A DNA stretch of 64,000 nt from Gelria sp. Kuro-4 (GCF_019668485.1 NZ_AP024619.1:991001-1055000), one strand, 5' to 3'. Positions 44,540 through 54,047 are shown, numbered from the stretch's first letter. The notes: generated by a model not told the origin, from the letters alone. Numbers and translations: made by a program.

Positions 44540-47500
44540 CTATTCTCCTTCTTCTTCAGCGGCAGCGGCTGCTTCGGCCGCTGCGGTGTCGGCGGCCGGC
44601 GCGCGCCGCCGCCCGTTCCAGACGTAGTGGATCAAGGAGACGTAAGGGGCGTCCTTGGGCCGGTAGAGTTCGTAGATGGAGACGGCCGGGACGGTATCGT
44701 AACAGCCCCAGAGGTGCTGGCTGGTCATGATGTAATCCAAGTCCATCTGCGTGAGAAGGGCAAACATGTCGCGCAGGTTCTCTTCGTCCACGCCGGCGAA
44801 GGCTTCGTCCAGGGAGATAAGATGCGGTGCCTCGGGGTTGGCATCGTTGTAGCGGGAGTACACGGCGGCGAAGAGGGGGATGTACATGGCCATGGCCTTT
44901 TCGCCCCCGCTGAGCACGTTGAAGCGCCCGTCCGTGAGCTCGCGCCGCGGTCCCTCGCCTTTTTCGTAGTAAAGCGTAAAATGGAACCAAAGGCGGTAAT
45001 CCAGGAGCCGGCCCACCCATTCCCGCAGGGTGTCGCCGGCCTCGGATTCTTCCTGTGCCCGTTTGATGCGGGCGCGGAAGTGCCGCACCATGCGGTCGAG
45101 CTGCTCTTCGCGCAGAAGCTGCGGGTCGGTGCGCAGCAGCTGCACCAGCTCCTCGGTGTCGAGTTCCTCTTCGCTCTCGGCGGCGCGCGGTTCCCAGCGC
45201 AGGGAAAGGCGGAAGCCGCTGGAGGTTTGCCGCGCCTGCATAAGCTGGTTCATCTGCTTTACCCACTGCTGGGCGCGCGCGATCTTCTGCTTGATGGCCC
45301 GGCCGACGCTGTGGATGAGAATCTCTTCGTAAAGCTCCCGGTCCTTTTCGCTGAGAAGCAGGCGTTGCTCTTCCTCGGCCGCCTTAAGCTCCGTAAGGAG
45401 CATGTCGGGCGTCAGCGGGTTCTGCCGGTCGCGGCGCAGGAGGATCAAGAGGCGGCCGGCGGGGTCTTCCTCCAGCTCCGGCACGTAGGGGAGCAGGGTC
45501 TGGCGCGTGTTGTAAAACTCCTCGTGCAGGCGGTTGGCCGCCTGGTCGGGGCGGGTACCCTCGTAGCGGCGGTAGTGCTGTATGATGGTGCGGCAGAGTT
45601 TCACGAGCTCTGCCCCGTCCCCGCCCGGGACCTCCGTGGCGGCCCACTGCGGTAGCAGCTGCCTTTGCCACTCCCGCTGCCAGGTCGCGAGCTGTTCGGC
45701 CCAGGCTTCCTCCGCAGCGCTGCGGGCGGCGGCCAGGTTTTGTAGCTCGCTCCGGCAGACGGCCCGACGTTTGTCCACCTCGTGCTGGGCTTTTTCTTCC
45801 TGCTTCAGGGCGGCGCTGAGCTTCTCTTCTTCCTCTTTTAGTCGCGCGAGGCGGGCGTGCAGGTCGTACAGGCCCAGCTCGCGCAGCAGGCCTTCCAGGG
45901 TTTTGCGCCGGGCCAGCAGGTCCTGTTGGCGCTCCTTCAGGTTCGCGGCCTGTTCGCTTTCGCGTACCAGGTTTTTCTCGGCTTCGGACCGGCCCGCGCG
46001 CGCCTGCGTCAGCTCGCCGTGGAGGCGGCGCCATTCTTCGCAGCAGAGGCGCAGGTCGCCGAAGAACTTTTCGTAAGAGCGGAGGGCGTCAAGCGCCGCC
46101 GACAGCCCGGCTTCGGTCCGGGGAACCCCCCAGCCGGCCATAAACTGGTGCAGCCGTGCACGGGCGGCCGACCACTCTTGTACCAGGGTTTGATGCCGCT
46201 TATGGCGCTCCTCTTCCTCCTTCCGGGCGCTGTCAAAGGCAAGGCGCAAGCGTTCCAGTTCGCGGAAGGCCTTTCTCAGTTCCTCCCCGGTGGGGAAGTC
46301 TTCGTATTCGCGGGTGAGGGCCGCCGCCTGTGCCTCCAGCTCCGCCAGTCGGGCGCTCAAGGCGGCAATCTCTGCCTCCTCGGCCGCAATAAGCTGCTGG
46401 AGCCGCTCCATCTCCGCCAGGCGGGTGCGTCGGCGGCTCTCTTTGCCGATGAATTCGGCGCGGGGTTTGGGCACCGCCTGGCCGCAGAGGGGACCGAGCT
46501 GAAAGGTGCCGTCGGCGGCCACGTAGCCCCCGGGCGCTTCCCCGCCGTGGTCGACGCGGATGGTGCGCAGCACGGCATCCACGGCCGCCAGGCCGCTTCC
46601 TTCCGGCGGGGTGGGCACCAGGTAGTCGGCCAGGGTACGGGCCGAAAGCTGGGGCTGTGGCTTTATCCACACCTCTTCTTCGCCGGGTTCCAGGGCCAGG
46701 CCCTCTGCCGTCACCCAGGCATCCAGGAGTCCGGCCTGCTGCAGCGCAGCTTCCAGGGCGGCCCGGGCGGCTTCGGGGAGGTCGGGGCGGAACTCACAGG
46801 CGGCGAAGAGCGGAGCACCGGGCTCGCCGGCGGCCTGGCGGCGGCGCCGGGCAGCTTCCCGGGCCGCACTCCGCGGTGGCTCCGGCTCCCTTCGGCTTCG
46901 CCACTCCTCGAGCCGGCGCTGAAGCTCCTCCTTGGCTTCTTGGTGCTTGTCCCGTGCGGCTTCGCACTTGGCGTGGAGCCGGTCCAGGTCGCGCGCCGCC
47001 GCACGGTAGGCCGTGGCCACCGGCTCCTTCACCTCGTCGTAGGGCAGCTCGTCGAAGTGCGCCAGGCGGTACAGCACTTCCTGGAGGGTTTCGGGGGAGA
47101 GGGGGAGCCGGTGCAGCTCCTTTTTCCAGGCGAAGATCTCTTCCTGCACCCGGTCGCGGGCCTTTTCCGCCGCTTCTTCTCCCCGGCGCAGCGCTGCTTC
47201 GCGCTCGTCGCGCACCTTACGGGCGGCGCTGAGCTCACGTTCGGCCTGCTCGGCGCTCCCTTTGAGCCGGGCTTCGGCGCGGGCCAGGTCGAGGGCTTTT
47301 TCCAGCTCCGCCCGGCGCTCTTCGATGTCGCGGCGCCAGGCGGGCCAGAAATCGGTGCCGCTGGGCGTGCCCGCCTGCCAGTAGGATTGGTAGGCGGCGT
47401 GGGTGAGAAACTCCGCCGCGCGCGCCCGTTCCTCCATGGCTTGGAGCAGATCCTGCTGCTCCCGGGTTTTCGCCTGGAGCGCGGGCTCCTGGCGCGCGAT

Positions 47501-48631
47501 TACCTCCTCAGCCTGGCGCCGGCGCTTGTCCCAGTCGCGGAGGCGCTCCTCGGCCGCCGCCAGTGCCCGGGACACTTCTTTTTCATCCGCCTGGACGCGT
47601 TCCAGGTCCCTTTCTTTGTCCAGCGCCTCGCTGGCGCTTAAGGTTTCGTACTCGGCCCGCACCTGGGTGAGTCTCTCCCCGAGGTGGGTAACAGCGTCCT
47701 GGCGCTCCTTAAAGGCTTCGTCCAGTGCGGCCGCTTCCTGTTCTTTAGCCGCCTGTGCCTCCATCCTCGCCCTTCTTTCCTCCCAGCGCTCGCTCAGGGT
47801 GCGGGAGACGGCGTAAAGCTGGAACTCGTTGTACTGAGCGTAGGCGCGGCTCAGCCGCTCCGCCTCCCGGCGGTGGGCGGCGAGTTCGCTTAAACGGTCG
47901 CTGATCTCGTTCATGTCGCCGAGGACTTCGGCCAGAGGGCGCAGGTCGTCTTCCTTGAGGGGCGGCAGGGCGGAGGTGAGGATCTCGTAGATGGTGGAGG
48001 GTTTGAAGTCTTTAGAGAGCTTCGGGCTCCGTATCTGGATGAGGAGGTCCAAGAGCTCGTCGTAGGACTGCAGGTCTTCGTAGCCGAAGAGGAGCTTGTT
48101 GACCCGCCGCTTGTACTCGCCCTGCTCAGTAACCACCCAGCCGCCGCTGCCGATGGCTGCTTCGAGCTGGGGGCGGGTCAGGGGAATGTGGGCCTCCTTG
48201 CCCTGGCTGAAGTCACGCTCGTACAAGAGAAAGTCGCGGCCGATGCGCCGGTTGTCGGTCAAGGCGAAACCCCAGAAACCCACCGGGGAGCTGCGCCGGG
48301 CTCGGAGGCCGATGCCGATGGTGAGGTAGTGCGCCTGCTCCGGGTGGTGGAACTCCAGGTAAAGGTAGCTGGTACGCTCGGTGGTGCTGCTGTCGGCGTC
48401 ACCCAGGAGATAGTACTCGATGCGGCGGTCGCGGGAGCCGAAGGGGTCCAGCCGCCAGGGCCGCTTATCGCCGTCGAGCACCAGGGGGATGAGGCTCTGC
48501 ATGGTGACCGACTTGCCGGAGCCGTTGGCCCCGCGCAGGATGAGCCGCCCGGCGGAGAACTGAAACTCCGCCTCGTCGTAGAGCCAGAAGTTCAAGAGAC
48601 CGGCTCGTTCTATGTGCCAGCGCGTGGCCAC
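44540..48631 (-). CDS. jetC: JetC, SMC-like ATPase of a type II Wadjet system (TIGR02680)
   Basis: JetC is the loop-extruding motor. From GTG 48631 it has 1363 residues, close to the family length. Walker A is GANGSGKS (residues 34-41) in the start WHIERAGLLNFWLYDEAEFQ. About 220-1030 is a long coiled coil with a hinge-like middle. The ABC signature FNVLSGGEKAMAMYIPLFAA (about 1237) and Walker B ISLDEAFAGVDEENLRDMF (about 1273) close the head. The C-terminus ends in an Ala/Glu-rich tail. GGAGGAATGAAAGC precedes the GTG, 4 bp after the jetB stop; the frame runs on upstream but over jetB. Confidence 0.93.
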   Translation of the reverse strand: MATRWHIERAGLLNFWLYDEAEFQFSAGRLILRGANGSGKSVTMQSLIPLVLDGDKRPWRLDPFGSRDRRIEYYLLGDADSSTTERTSYLYLEFHHPEQAHYLTIGIGLRARRSSPVGFWGFALTDNRRIGRDFLLYERDFSQGKEAHIPLTRPQLEAAIGSGGWVVTEQGEYKRRVNKLLFGYEDLQSYDELLDLLIQIRSPKLSKDFKPSTIYEILTSALPPLKEDDLRPLAEVLGDMNEISDRLSELAAHRREAERLSRAYAQYNEFQLYAVSRTLSERWEERRARMEAQAAKEQEAAALDEAFKERQDAVTHLGERLTQVRAEYETLSASEALDKERDLERVQADEKEVSRALAAAEERLRDWDKRRRQAEEVIARQEPALQAKTREQQDLLQAMEERARAAEFLTHAAYQSYWQAGTPSGTDFWPAWRRDIEERRAELEKALDLARAEARLKGSAEQAERELSAARKVRDEREAALRRGEEAAEKARDRVQEEIFAWKKELHRLPLSPETLQEVLYRLAHFDELPYDEVKEPVATAYRAAARDLDRLHAKCEAARDKHQEAKEELQRRLEEWRSRREPEPPRSAAREAARRRRQAAGEPGAPLFAACEFRPDLPEAARAALEAALQQAGLLDAWVTAEGLALEPGEEEVWIKPQPQLSARTLADYLVPTPPEGSGLAAVDAVLRTIRVDHGGEAPGGYVAADGTFQLGPLCGQAVPKPRAEFIGKESRRRTRLAEMERLQQLIAAEEAEIAALSARLAELEAQAAALTREYEDFPTGEELRKAFRELERLRLAFDSARKEEEERHKRHQTLVQEWSAARARLHQFMAGWGVPRTEAGLSAALDALRSYEKFFGDLRLCCEEWRRLHGELTQARAGRSEAEKNLVRESEQAANLKERQQDLLARRKTLEGLLRELGLYDLHARLARLKEEEEKLSAALKQEEKAQHEVDKRRAVCRSELQNLAAARSAAEEAWAEQLATWQREWQRQLLPQWAATEVPGGDGAELVKLCRTIIQHYRRYEGTRPDQAANRLHEEFYNTRQTLLPYVPELEEDPAGRLLILLRRDRQNPLTPDMLLTELKAAEEEQRLLLSEKDRELYEEILIHSVGRAIKQKIARAQQWVKQMNQLMQARQTSSGFRLSLRWEPRAAESEEELDTEELVQLLRTDPQLLREEQLDRMVRHFRARIKRAQEESEAGDTLREWVGRLLDYRLWFHFTLYYEKGEGPRRELTDGRFNVLSGGEKAMAMYIPLFAAVYSRYNDANPEAPHLISLDEAFAGVDEENLRDMFALLTQMDLDYIMTSQHLWGCYDTVPAVSIYELYRPKDAPYVSLIHYVWNGRRRAPAADTAAAEAAAAAEEEGE

Positions 48632-48635
48632 GCTT

Positions 48636-49802
48636 TCATTCCTCCTCGTCGTCGTACTCGCCGTTCCAGCGCGCCAGGGCCGGTGCCAGGAAAACCGTGG
48701 CGCTGTCCAGCTCGCCGCCCAGCCCCCATTCCTTAAGATGCTGGAGCAGCTCGGCGGCCAGTTCCGCGGTGGTGGCGCGGCGGTACTGCTGGGACCAGTA
48801 GCTCCCGTATTTTGCGCGCAGCTTAAGGAGCAGGCCTTCAAACTCAAGGCGGGTGAGATGGAGCCGCCCCTCTCCGTCGGTGGGCAGGGAGCGGCCGGCG
48901 GCGGCACGGCGCCGCACCTCCCCCGCCAGCGCCAGGGCGATGTCTGAGATGGCCCGGGCGGTGGGGAAAAGCTCCATCTCGCCGCTGGCCTCGGGGTAAA
49001 AAAAGAGCAGTCCTTCCCGGTAACGCTGGCCCTCCAGCCCCGCCAGGCGCGCCAGCTGCTCCACGATAAAGTGGCGTTGGGTCAAAACGTAGTAACGTTC
49101 TTCCTCGGACCACTCGGCGTCGTACACCACCGGTTCCTGAAGCAGGCGGCGGAAGATGCGGTGTTTACGGGCCTTGAGCTTTCCTTCCGGGGTGTCCGGG
49201 TACATTCCCTCCCCCAGGGCCTCCGGGGTGCTGTACTCGCGGAGGTCGCGCGGGAAGCGGCGCAGGACGTAGCGGGCGTAGAGGGAGCTTTCGTAGAGTA
49301 CATTGTGCTCTTCTCTACTCTGGGCCCACTCCATTTCATCTCCGTCCACCGCCACCAGCGCACTCAGCGCTTTGAGCTGGCGCAAAGCCCGGGCCATGGA
49401 CAGGCGGTGGTCGTAGAGGTTCCAGTCCATGGTTACGCCCAGCCCCAGGAGGTGCTGGCGAACGGCTTCCACCAGGTCCGTGAGGAGGAATTGCTCATTT
49501 TCCCCTTTGTCCTCCAGGTACCAAAGGCAGTAAGTGAAGAGGGCGTAGTCGCGCGGGTGCATGAAGCTTGGAAAACCCATCCACGGTTGGGCTTCGCCCG
49601 GCACCTTCTCCAGCTTCGCGAACTGGCGGGTGAGGATAAGGCTGAAGCCGCACGTTTCCAGAAACCATTCTTTAAGCTCCAGGTAGTGCTGGCGAATGGC
49701 GCGGAAAAGCTCCAGGTCGGCCGCTTTATCTATCCAGTAACGGTTGAGCAGGGCCTCCACGCAGGCCTGCTTTTCCTCCTGAAAGCGATCTTGCTGTTTC
49801 AT
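48636..49802 (-). CDS. jetB: JetB, KITE-like subunit of a type II Wadjet system (TIGR02678/DUF2398)
   Basis: This is a 388-residue protein. The pattern EALLNRYWIDKAADLELFRA, then YLELKEWFLETCGFSLILTR and WMGFPSFMHPRDYALFTYCL is characteristic of DUF2398. JetB dimers bridge the JetC head and JetA, as KITE proteins do in MukBEF. A RFPRDLREYSTPEALGEGMY region and a winged-helix-like C-terminus follow. The ATG overlaps the jetA stop by 4 bp (ATGA). Confidence 0.9.
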   Translation of the reverse strand: MKQQDRFQEEKQACVEALLNRYWIDKAADLELFRAIRQHYLELKEWFLETCGFSLILTRQFAKLEKVPGEAQPWMGFPSFMHPRDYALFTYCLWYLEDKGENEQFLLTDLVEAVRQHLLGLGVTMDWNLYDHRLSMARALRQLKALSALVAVDGDEMEWAQSREEHNVLYESSLYARYVLRRFPRDLREYSTPEALGEGMYPDTPEGKLKARKHRIFRRLLQEPVVYDAEWSEEERYYVLTQRHFIVEQLARLAGLEGQRYREGLLFFYPEASGEMELFPTARAISDIALALAGEVRRRAAAGRSLPTDGEGRLHLTRLEFEGLLLKLRAKYGSYWSQQYRRATTAELAAELLQHLKEWGLGGELDSATVFLAPALARWNGEYDDEEE

Positions 49803-51319
49803 GCTTTTCCCCCCGTGGAAGCGGCGGCGGCAGCCGGCGGGCTCAGCGCCGCAAAGCGCAGGGTGAAATCCGGCAGCTCCAGGTCCCCGTCGCTAGAGTG
49901 AAGCACGGTGCGCTCCCCGGCGGGCGGGGGCACAAGGGTGATGCGCACGCCCTCGGGGGTAAAGGTCTGGCGGCTCGGGCTGGCCAGGCAGCGCCCGATC
50001 CAGGTGAGCAGGGTTTGGCGCACCGCCGGAGGCTGGAGCCCCAAGGCCGATAGAACCACCTTTTCCCGTGCCAAGAAGGAGCGGAGCAGGGTCTCTTCCA
50101 CCCGGCGCTTGGCCAGATACTCCGCCTGGGCGCGCGCAGCTTCCCGCCGGCGGGTGCGGATGGGGTGGGGGCCGCCCTCGCCGGAGCGCTTGCGGCTGCG
50201 TGACCTCAGCTCGCGGCCGTTGGGCGGCACCTGCCACATGGAAACCTCGGCGCTGTCCGTGCCTTTTTCGTCGTACCCTTGAAAGTGGCGCGTGCGGTAA
50301 AGGCCGAAGGCGTAGGCGGCCAGGCGGTGGGCGGCGTCTAAGTCGGGGCAGGCGAAAAACCAGCGTCCCAGGTAGTCCAGCTCCTGGCGCCGGCTCACCC
50401 CCGCGCGCTGCCGGTCTTGAATGCGCAGGGCGCAGCGCACCACGCGGGCGATGGCATCTTTGGTGGCCTGCTCCAGAAAAGCCACGTCGCTCACCTCGCT
50501 CGGCCCGCCGGCAAACCAGCGCCTGAGGTTTTCCCACTCCTGCCGCAGCTTCTGCTCTTCTTCTTCGGGGGTGGGCGGCTCCTCCAGCTGCGGGATGCGG
50601 TGCCGGTCGCGGCGCAGGGCGGTGACAAAGGCGCTGAGCGTGTCTTCCGGGATCTGGGTGATGACGCCCTGAATCCTAAGGGCGGTGCGCTGTAGGCTGT
50701 GCACGAAATCGCGCAGGTACACAGTGAGCGAATCCTTGTAGGCCAGGAAAGCCTCGGTGAGCATCAGCTCTTCCGCGCGGGCGCTGTTTAAGGCGGCGAG
50801 ATAATTGGAGGCGTTCTTCACCAGCTCCTGGAAGGGGTTGTAGATACCCCGCCATAAGGTTTCGGCCTCGCCTTCCGGGAGCAACCCGCGCGAGGCGGCC
50901 AGGCGCTCCAGGCCGCCCAGGATGGCATCGAAAAGCGACGGCTCCAGCGAACCGCCGTAGCCGCGGATGTTCTCGAGGCCGGCCACCAGGCGCTCGATCT
51001 CGATGGCGTAAGGGGTCATCTGGTAGCGGAACTTCTTGCGCAGGTATTCCTCCACGCTGGTGGCCCGGCCGCCGTCGTGGCGCGGAATCAGGTCCTTCCA
51101 TTCCACCAGGCGGTCCAGGTCTTGCTGGCACTCCTCCGGGGTGTAGCTGGGTAGAAGGCCGTAAGCCAGGACGCCGGCGTGGACATCCTCCGGGCGCAGC
51201 CAGTTGCGCATGCGCTGGTGCTGCTCGTAAAAGTAGCGCATTACCAGGCGGTAACGCCCCACATTGGGGGCGGTGAGGTAACTGAGTTCCACGATGGGTT
51301 TGAGCAGCGTTTCCGACAT
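49799..51319 (-). CDS. jetA: JetA, kleisin subunit of a type II Wadjet system (TIGR02677/DUF2397)
   Basis: This is the first gene of the operon, 506 residues from ATG 51319 (AAAGGGGTGCCGCA upstream). The start ELSYLTAPNVGRYRLVMRYF and QHQRMRNWLRPEDVHAGVL, then DLIPRHDGGRATSVEEYLRK, is typical of TIGR02677. The kleisin closes the JetC ring. A basic C-terminal part (SRKRSGEGGPHPIRTRRREA) may contact DNA. The promoter should lie in 51320-51400, next to a foreign-looking oxidoreductase fragment. Confidence 0.9.
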   Translation of the reverse strand: MSETLLKPIVELSYLTAPNVGRYRLVMRYFYEQHQRMRNWLRPEDVHAGVLAYGLLPSYTPEECQQDLDRLVEWKDLIPRHDGGRATSVEEYLRKKFRYQMTPYAIEIERLVAGLENIRGYGGSLEPSLFDAILGGLERLAASRGLLPEGEAETLWRGIYNPFQELVKNASNYLAALNSARAEELMLTEAFLAYKDSLTVYLRDFVHSLQRTALRIQGVITQIPEDTLSAFVTALRRDRHRIPQLEEPPTPEEEEQKLRQEWENLRRWFAGGPSEVSDVAFLEQATKDAIARVVRCALRIQDRQRAGVSRRQELDYLGRWFFACPDLDAAHRLAAYAFGLYRTRHFQGYDEKGTDSAEVSMWQVPPNGRELRSRSRKRSGEGGPHPIRTRRREAARAQAEYLAKRRVEETLLRSFLAREKVVLSALGLQPPAVRQTLLTWIGRCLASPSRQTFTPEGVRITLVPPPAGERTVLHSSDGDLELPDFTLRFAALSPPAAAAASTGGKA

Positions 51320-51404
51320 TGCGGCACCCCTTTGCACGGGTCCTTTGGGGCTTATACTTCTCCTGATACGGCGGGGATTCCTCCTCCAGCCGGGTCTTCC
51401 CGCA

Positions 51405-51690
51405 CGGGGCGCACTTTTCTACAGCGAGGCCGCGCTCCAGGACGATGGGTGCGTGCCCCTCTTCGGCGAGCGGCAGGGCGGCGAGCGGCCGGCCGGGCCG
51501 CTGCCTACCACCACACGGCGGCGGGACAGGGGCCCGCTTCCTTTCCCGGGCGGGCGATACTCCGCGTCCGGAGCGCGGCCGCGCGCGCCTCGTGCACTGC
51601 GTCGACGTCAACGGTGTAAACGAAGGTGATCTCGCCGCGCCGCCTATGTATCGTGTAGGCCGGAGCTCCGGGGCGGAGATGCCGAGGCGC
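51405..51690 (-). pseudogene. fragment of the FAD-dependent oxidoreductase gene (duplicate of 59945-60230)
   Basis: The sequence from GCGCACTTTTCTACAGCGAG to CTCGCCGCGCCGCCTATGTA matches the intact gene at about 59945-60225 on the same strand, with some deletions (the GGGCG stretch near 51580 is shortened). It corresponds to roughly residues 40-130, including the GSGPAGLFAALLLAEEGYAP segment, here damaged. Frames through it are broken. It lies right upstream of jetA. Confidence 0.85.
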
Positions 51691-51715
51691 TCGAGGGTTT
51701 TTTCTCGAGCGCCTC
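51684..51715. other. perfect 12-bp hairpin with T-rich loop
   Basis: GAGGCGCTCGAG (51684-51695) and CTCGAGCGCCTC (51704-51715) are perfect inverted copies around the loop GGTTTTTT. There is no T-run after either arm, so it is not an ordinary terminator. It sits at the edge between the Wadjet island and the sigma54 operon. 51716-52002 holds no supported gene. Confidence 0.6.
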
Positions 51716-52002
51716 CCGGCCCTAACGGGAGAACGAAGGATAATTTGCCGGTTGACCAGGACTCAAAGAGAAAGATACGGCACTGCGTAAAGCGGCAACC
51801 TGGTAACGCGCCGGAGACGGAAAACCGCCGACAGGCAGTACAAAGGTGCCGGACTTACGTCCGACATAACTGGGATGGCATTGTCACCATCGTGGCTCAC
51901 GAATGCTTGTCTAATTTGCTCCGAAGGTGTTATGTTATTCATGGGCCTCGGCTCGTTGGCTGTAAGGAAAGATTTACAAAACGTTGGTTTTGGAGGGGCA
52001 AA

Positions 52003-53883
52003 ATGAAAATCGTACTTATTGCTCCATATAGGGATCTTCTAGAAACCGCCAGGGAGGTTAAGAAGGACCTGGATGTTGATGTCGAACTAGAGCTGGGGGA
52101 TATGAGCGAAGGCGTTAAAGTGGCGAGAGACTGGGAAAAAAGAGGCGCCGACGTCATAATAAGCCGCGGGGGCACGTACCAGCTTATAAGAGACTCGGTT
52201 TCTGTCCCCGTAGTAGAAATCAAGGTGAGCGCCTTTGATATTTTACGACAGTTTAAGGGCTTGATAGGATGTAAAGAAACTGTAGGCGTAGCCGGATATA
52301 AAAGTGTAATCTACGGCTGTGAAGTTATCGGCGAGATATTAAATTTGAATTTGGTCACGATCATCATTGAAAAGGAAGAGGAAGGCCTGCGGCGGGTCAC
52401 CGCGGCCCAAGAAAAGGGTGTAAGTTTGATCATCGGTGACACGGTCGGCGCTCACAGCGCCGAGAAGATAGGGCTGAAAAGCCGTCTCATTACTTCCGGA
52501 AAGCAGGCCGTGGCGGCCGCCGTAAACGAGGCCTTCAGACTGGCCTACGCGCTTAAGGCGGAGAAGGAAAGAGCCGAACAGATCAAGACTATAGTAGACT
52601 TCGTACACGATGGGATCATCGCTGTAGATAAAGAAGGCAGAATTTCCATATACAACCGTACGGCCGAAAAAATCTTCAACAAACCGCGTTTTGAAGTCCT
52701 CGGTCAAAAAGTTGAGACGGTGATTCCCAACACCAGGCTTTACGAAGTGATGAGGACAGGTAAGTCCCAGATCGGTGAGCTGCAGGAAGTTGCAGAGACC
52801 AGGATCGCCACTAACCGGGTACCGATTACAGTAGGGGACGAGGTCGTGGGGGCGGTGGCGACTTTCCAGGACGTCACCATGCTCCAGAAAATGGAACAAA
52901 AGATAAGGAGGCAGCTTGTCGACAAGGGCCTGGCGGCTGTGTACAAATTCGAGGATATTGTCTTTTCAAGTGAAAAAGTGAAGGATGTGGTGAATCAGGC
53001 GAAAAGATACGCGCTGCTGGATTCCACGGTGCTTATCTTCGGTGAGACCGGCACGGGCAAAGAACTTTTTGCCCAGAGCATTCACAACGCCAGCAGGAGG
53101 AAAAACGGCCCTTTTGTAGCCATAAACTGCGCCGCCCTACCCGAAAACCTGCTGGAAAGCGAGCTTTTCGGCTACGCGGAAGGCGCTTTTACCGGTGCCC
53201 GGAAGGGTGGAAAAGCCGGATTGTTCGAGCTGGCCCACCGGGGGACCATTTTTCTTGACGAGATCGGCGAAATGCCCCCGGGCCTGCAGTCGAAGCTGCT
53301 GCGGGTAATTCAGGAAAGAAGGGTTATGAGGATAGGGGATGATAGGTTGATCCCTGTAGACGTGAGGGTGATATGTGCCACAAACAAAGATCTGGCTGAA
53401 ATGATAAAACAGGACAAATTCAGGGCGGATCTGTTCTACCGCATAAACGTCTTGCAGATTAATATACCGCCTCTCAGGGCGAGAAAAGATGACCTGGATG
53501 TGCTGGTGCCCCACTTCATAAGAAAACATTCGCTCGGCTGCGGAAAGCGTATAAAGGGTATAACTTCAGGGGCGATGGACCTTTTGAGAACCCTCAGCTT
53601 TCCGGGAAACGTGAGGGAGCTGGAGAGCATTATAGAAAGGGCGTGCGCCCTCTGCCGAGGAACTTTGATAGACACTGGGGACATACGGTTTTACTACCGG
53701 GAGGAGACTGATACAACGCCGGAAAAAGAAATTATTAAAATAAAGCCGCTGGAGGAGATGGAAAAGGAATATATTGTCAAGGCTATAAAGCTGACTGGAG
53801 GCAATTTATCGGAGGCCGCCCGGAAGCTGGGCGTGAACAGGACGACTCTCTGGAGGAAGCTGAGGAAGAGAGCTCAAGGATAG
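52003..53883 (+). CDS. PrpR-like sigma54-dependent transcriptional activator
   Basis: From ATG 52003 (GGAGGGGCAAA upstream) this is a 626-residue protein. A PrpR_N sensor domain spans about 5-190 (VIISRGGTYQLIRDSVSVPV), then a PAS domain (about 200-300; IVDFVHDGIIAVDKEGRISI). The AAA+ domain has Walker A GETGTGKE (347-354), the sigma54-contact loop GAFTGA (394-399), and a FLDEIGEMPPGLQSKLLRVI Walker B. A Fis-type HTH ends it (GGNLSEAARKLGVNRTTLWR). PrpR_N domains sense small organic acids. It most likely activates the divergently spaced but same-strand operon that begins at 54048. The frame is open upstream but lacks similarity. Confidence 0.92.
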   Translation: MKIVLIAPYRDLLETAREVKKDLDVDVELELGDMSEGVKVARDWEKRGADVIISRGGTYQLIRDSVSVPVVEIKVSAFDILRQFKGLIGCKETVGVAGYKSVIYGCEVIGEILNLNLVTIIIEKEEEGLRRVTAAQEKGVSLIIGDTVGAHSAEKIGLKSRLITSGKQAVAAAVNEAFRLAYALKAEKERAEQIKTIVDFVHDGIIAVDKEGRISIYNRTAEKIFNKPRFEVLGQKVETVIPNTRLYEVMRTGKSQIGELQEVAETRIATNRVPITVGDEVVGAVATFQDVTMLQKMEQKIRRQLVDKGLAAVYKFEDIVFSSEKVKDVVNQAKRYALLDSTVLIFGETGTGKELFAQSIHNASRRKNGPFVAINCAALPENLLESELFGYAEGAFTGARKGGKAGLFELAHRGTIFLDEIGEMPPGLQSKLLRVIQERRVMRIGDDRLIPVDVRVICATNKDLAEMIKQDKFRADLFYRINVLQINIPPLRARKDDLDVLVPHFIRKHSLGCGKRIKGITSGAMDLLRTLSFPGNVRELESIIERACALCRGTLIDTGDIRFYYREETDTTPEKEIIKIKPLEEMEKEYIVKAIKLTGGNLSEAARKLGVNRTTLWRKLRKRAQG

Positions 53884-53891
53884 TCGCTGAA

Positions 53892-53925
53892 ACCGCTGTT
53901 GCAAAAGGCAGCAGCGGTTTTATTC
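53892..53925 (+). terminator. terminator of the activator gene
   Basis: AACCGCTG (from about 53891) pairs with CAGCGGTT, with TTGCAAAAGGCAG between and TTATT after it. It lies 8 bp after the activator stop. Confidence 0.6.
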
Positions 53926-53945
53926 TGCAACACCATCTGTTGCAG
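53925..53945 (+). promoter_or_regulatory. probable upstream activating site for the PrpR-like activator
   Basis: CTGCAACA (53925-53932), a 5-bp spacer and TGTTGCAG (53938-53945) form a perfect inverted repeat about 62 bp before the -24 box. A further GTTGCAAAA half-site is found at 53898. The distance and symmetry fit the binding site of a Fis-type HTH dimer. Confidence 0.65.
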
Positions 53946-54006
53946 ACTTCTATCGCCCCATGATCAACTGAGCTCGAATAGACGTGCTGGCCAATAACCA
54001 GTGTTA

Positions 54007-54022
54007 TGGCACAACCCTTGCA
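54007..54022 (+). promoter_or_regulatory. sigma54 (-24/-12) promoter of the sugar-acid operon
   Basis: TGGCAC (54007-54012), five bases and TTGCA (54018-54022) match the -24/-12 consensus, with GG and GC in the invariant places. Transcription would start near 54033, 15 bp before the first codon. Confidence 0.85.
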
Positions 54023-54047
54023 TAACTGTTTTGCGGAGGTGATTTCC

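Noticed and set aside
43784-47641. Long plus-strand frames (up to 623 codons) opposite jetD and jetC
   Set aside because: High-GC shadows of the Wadjet genes; no domain, no ribosome site, and the minus-strand proteins match families over their full length.
50676-51611. A 311-codon minus-strand frame covering the jetA start and the oxidoreductase fragment
   Set aside because: It joins a wrong frame of jetA to broken duplicated sequence. The jetA start at 51319 has its own ribosome site.
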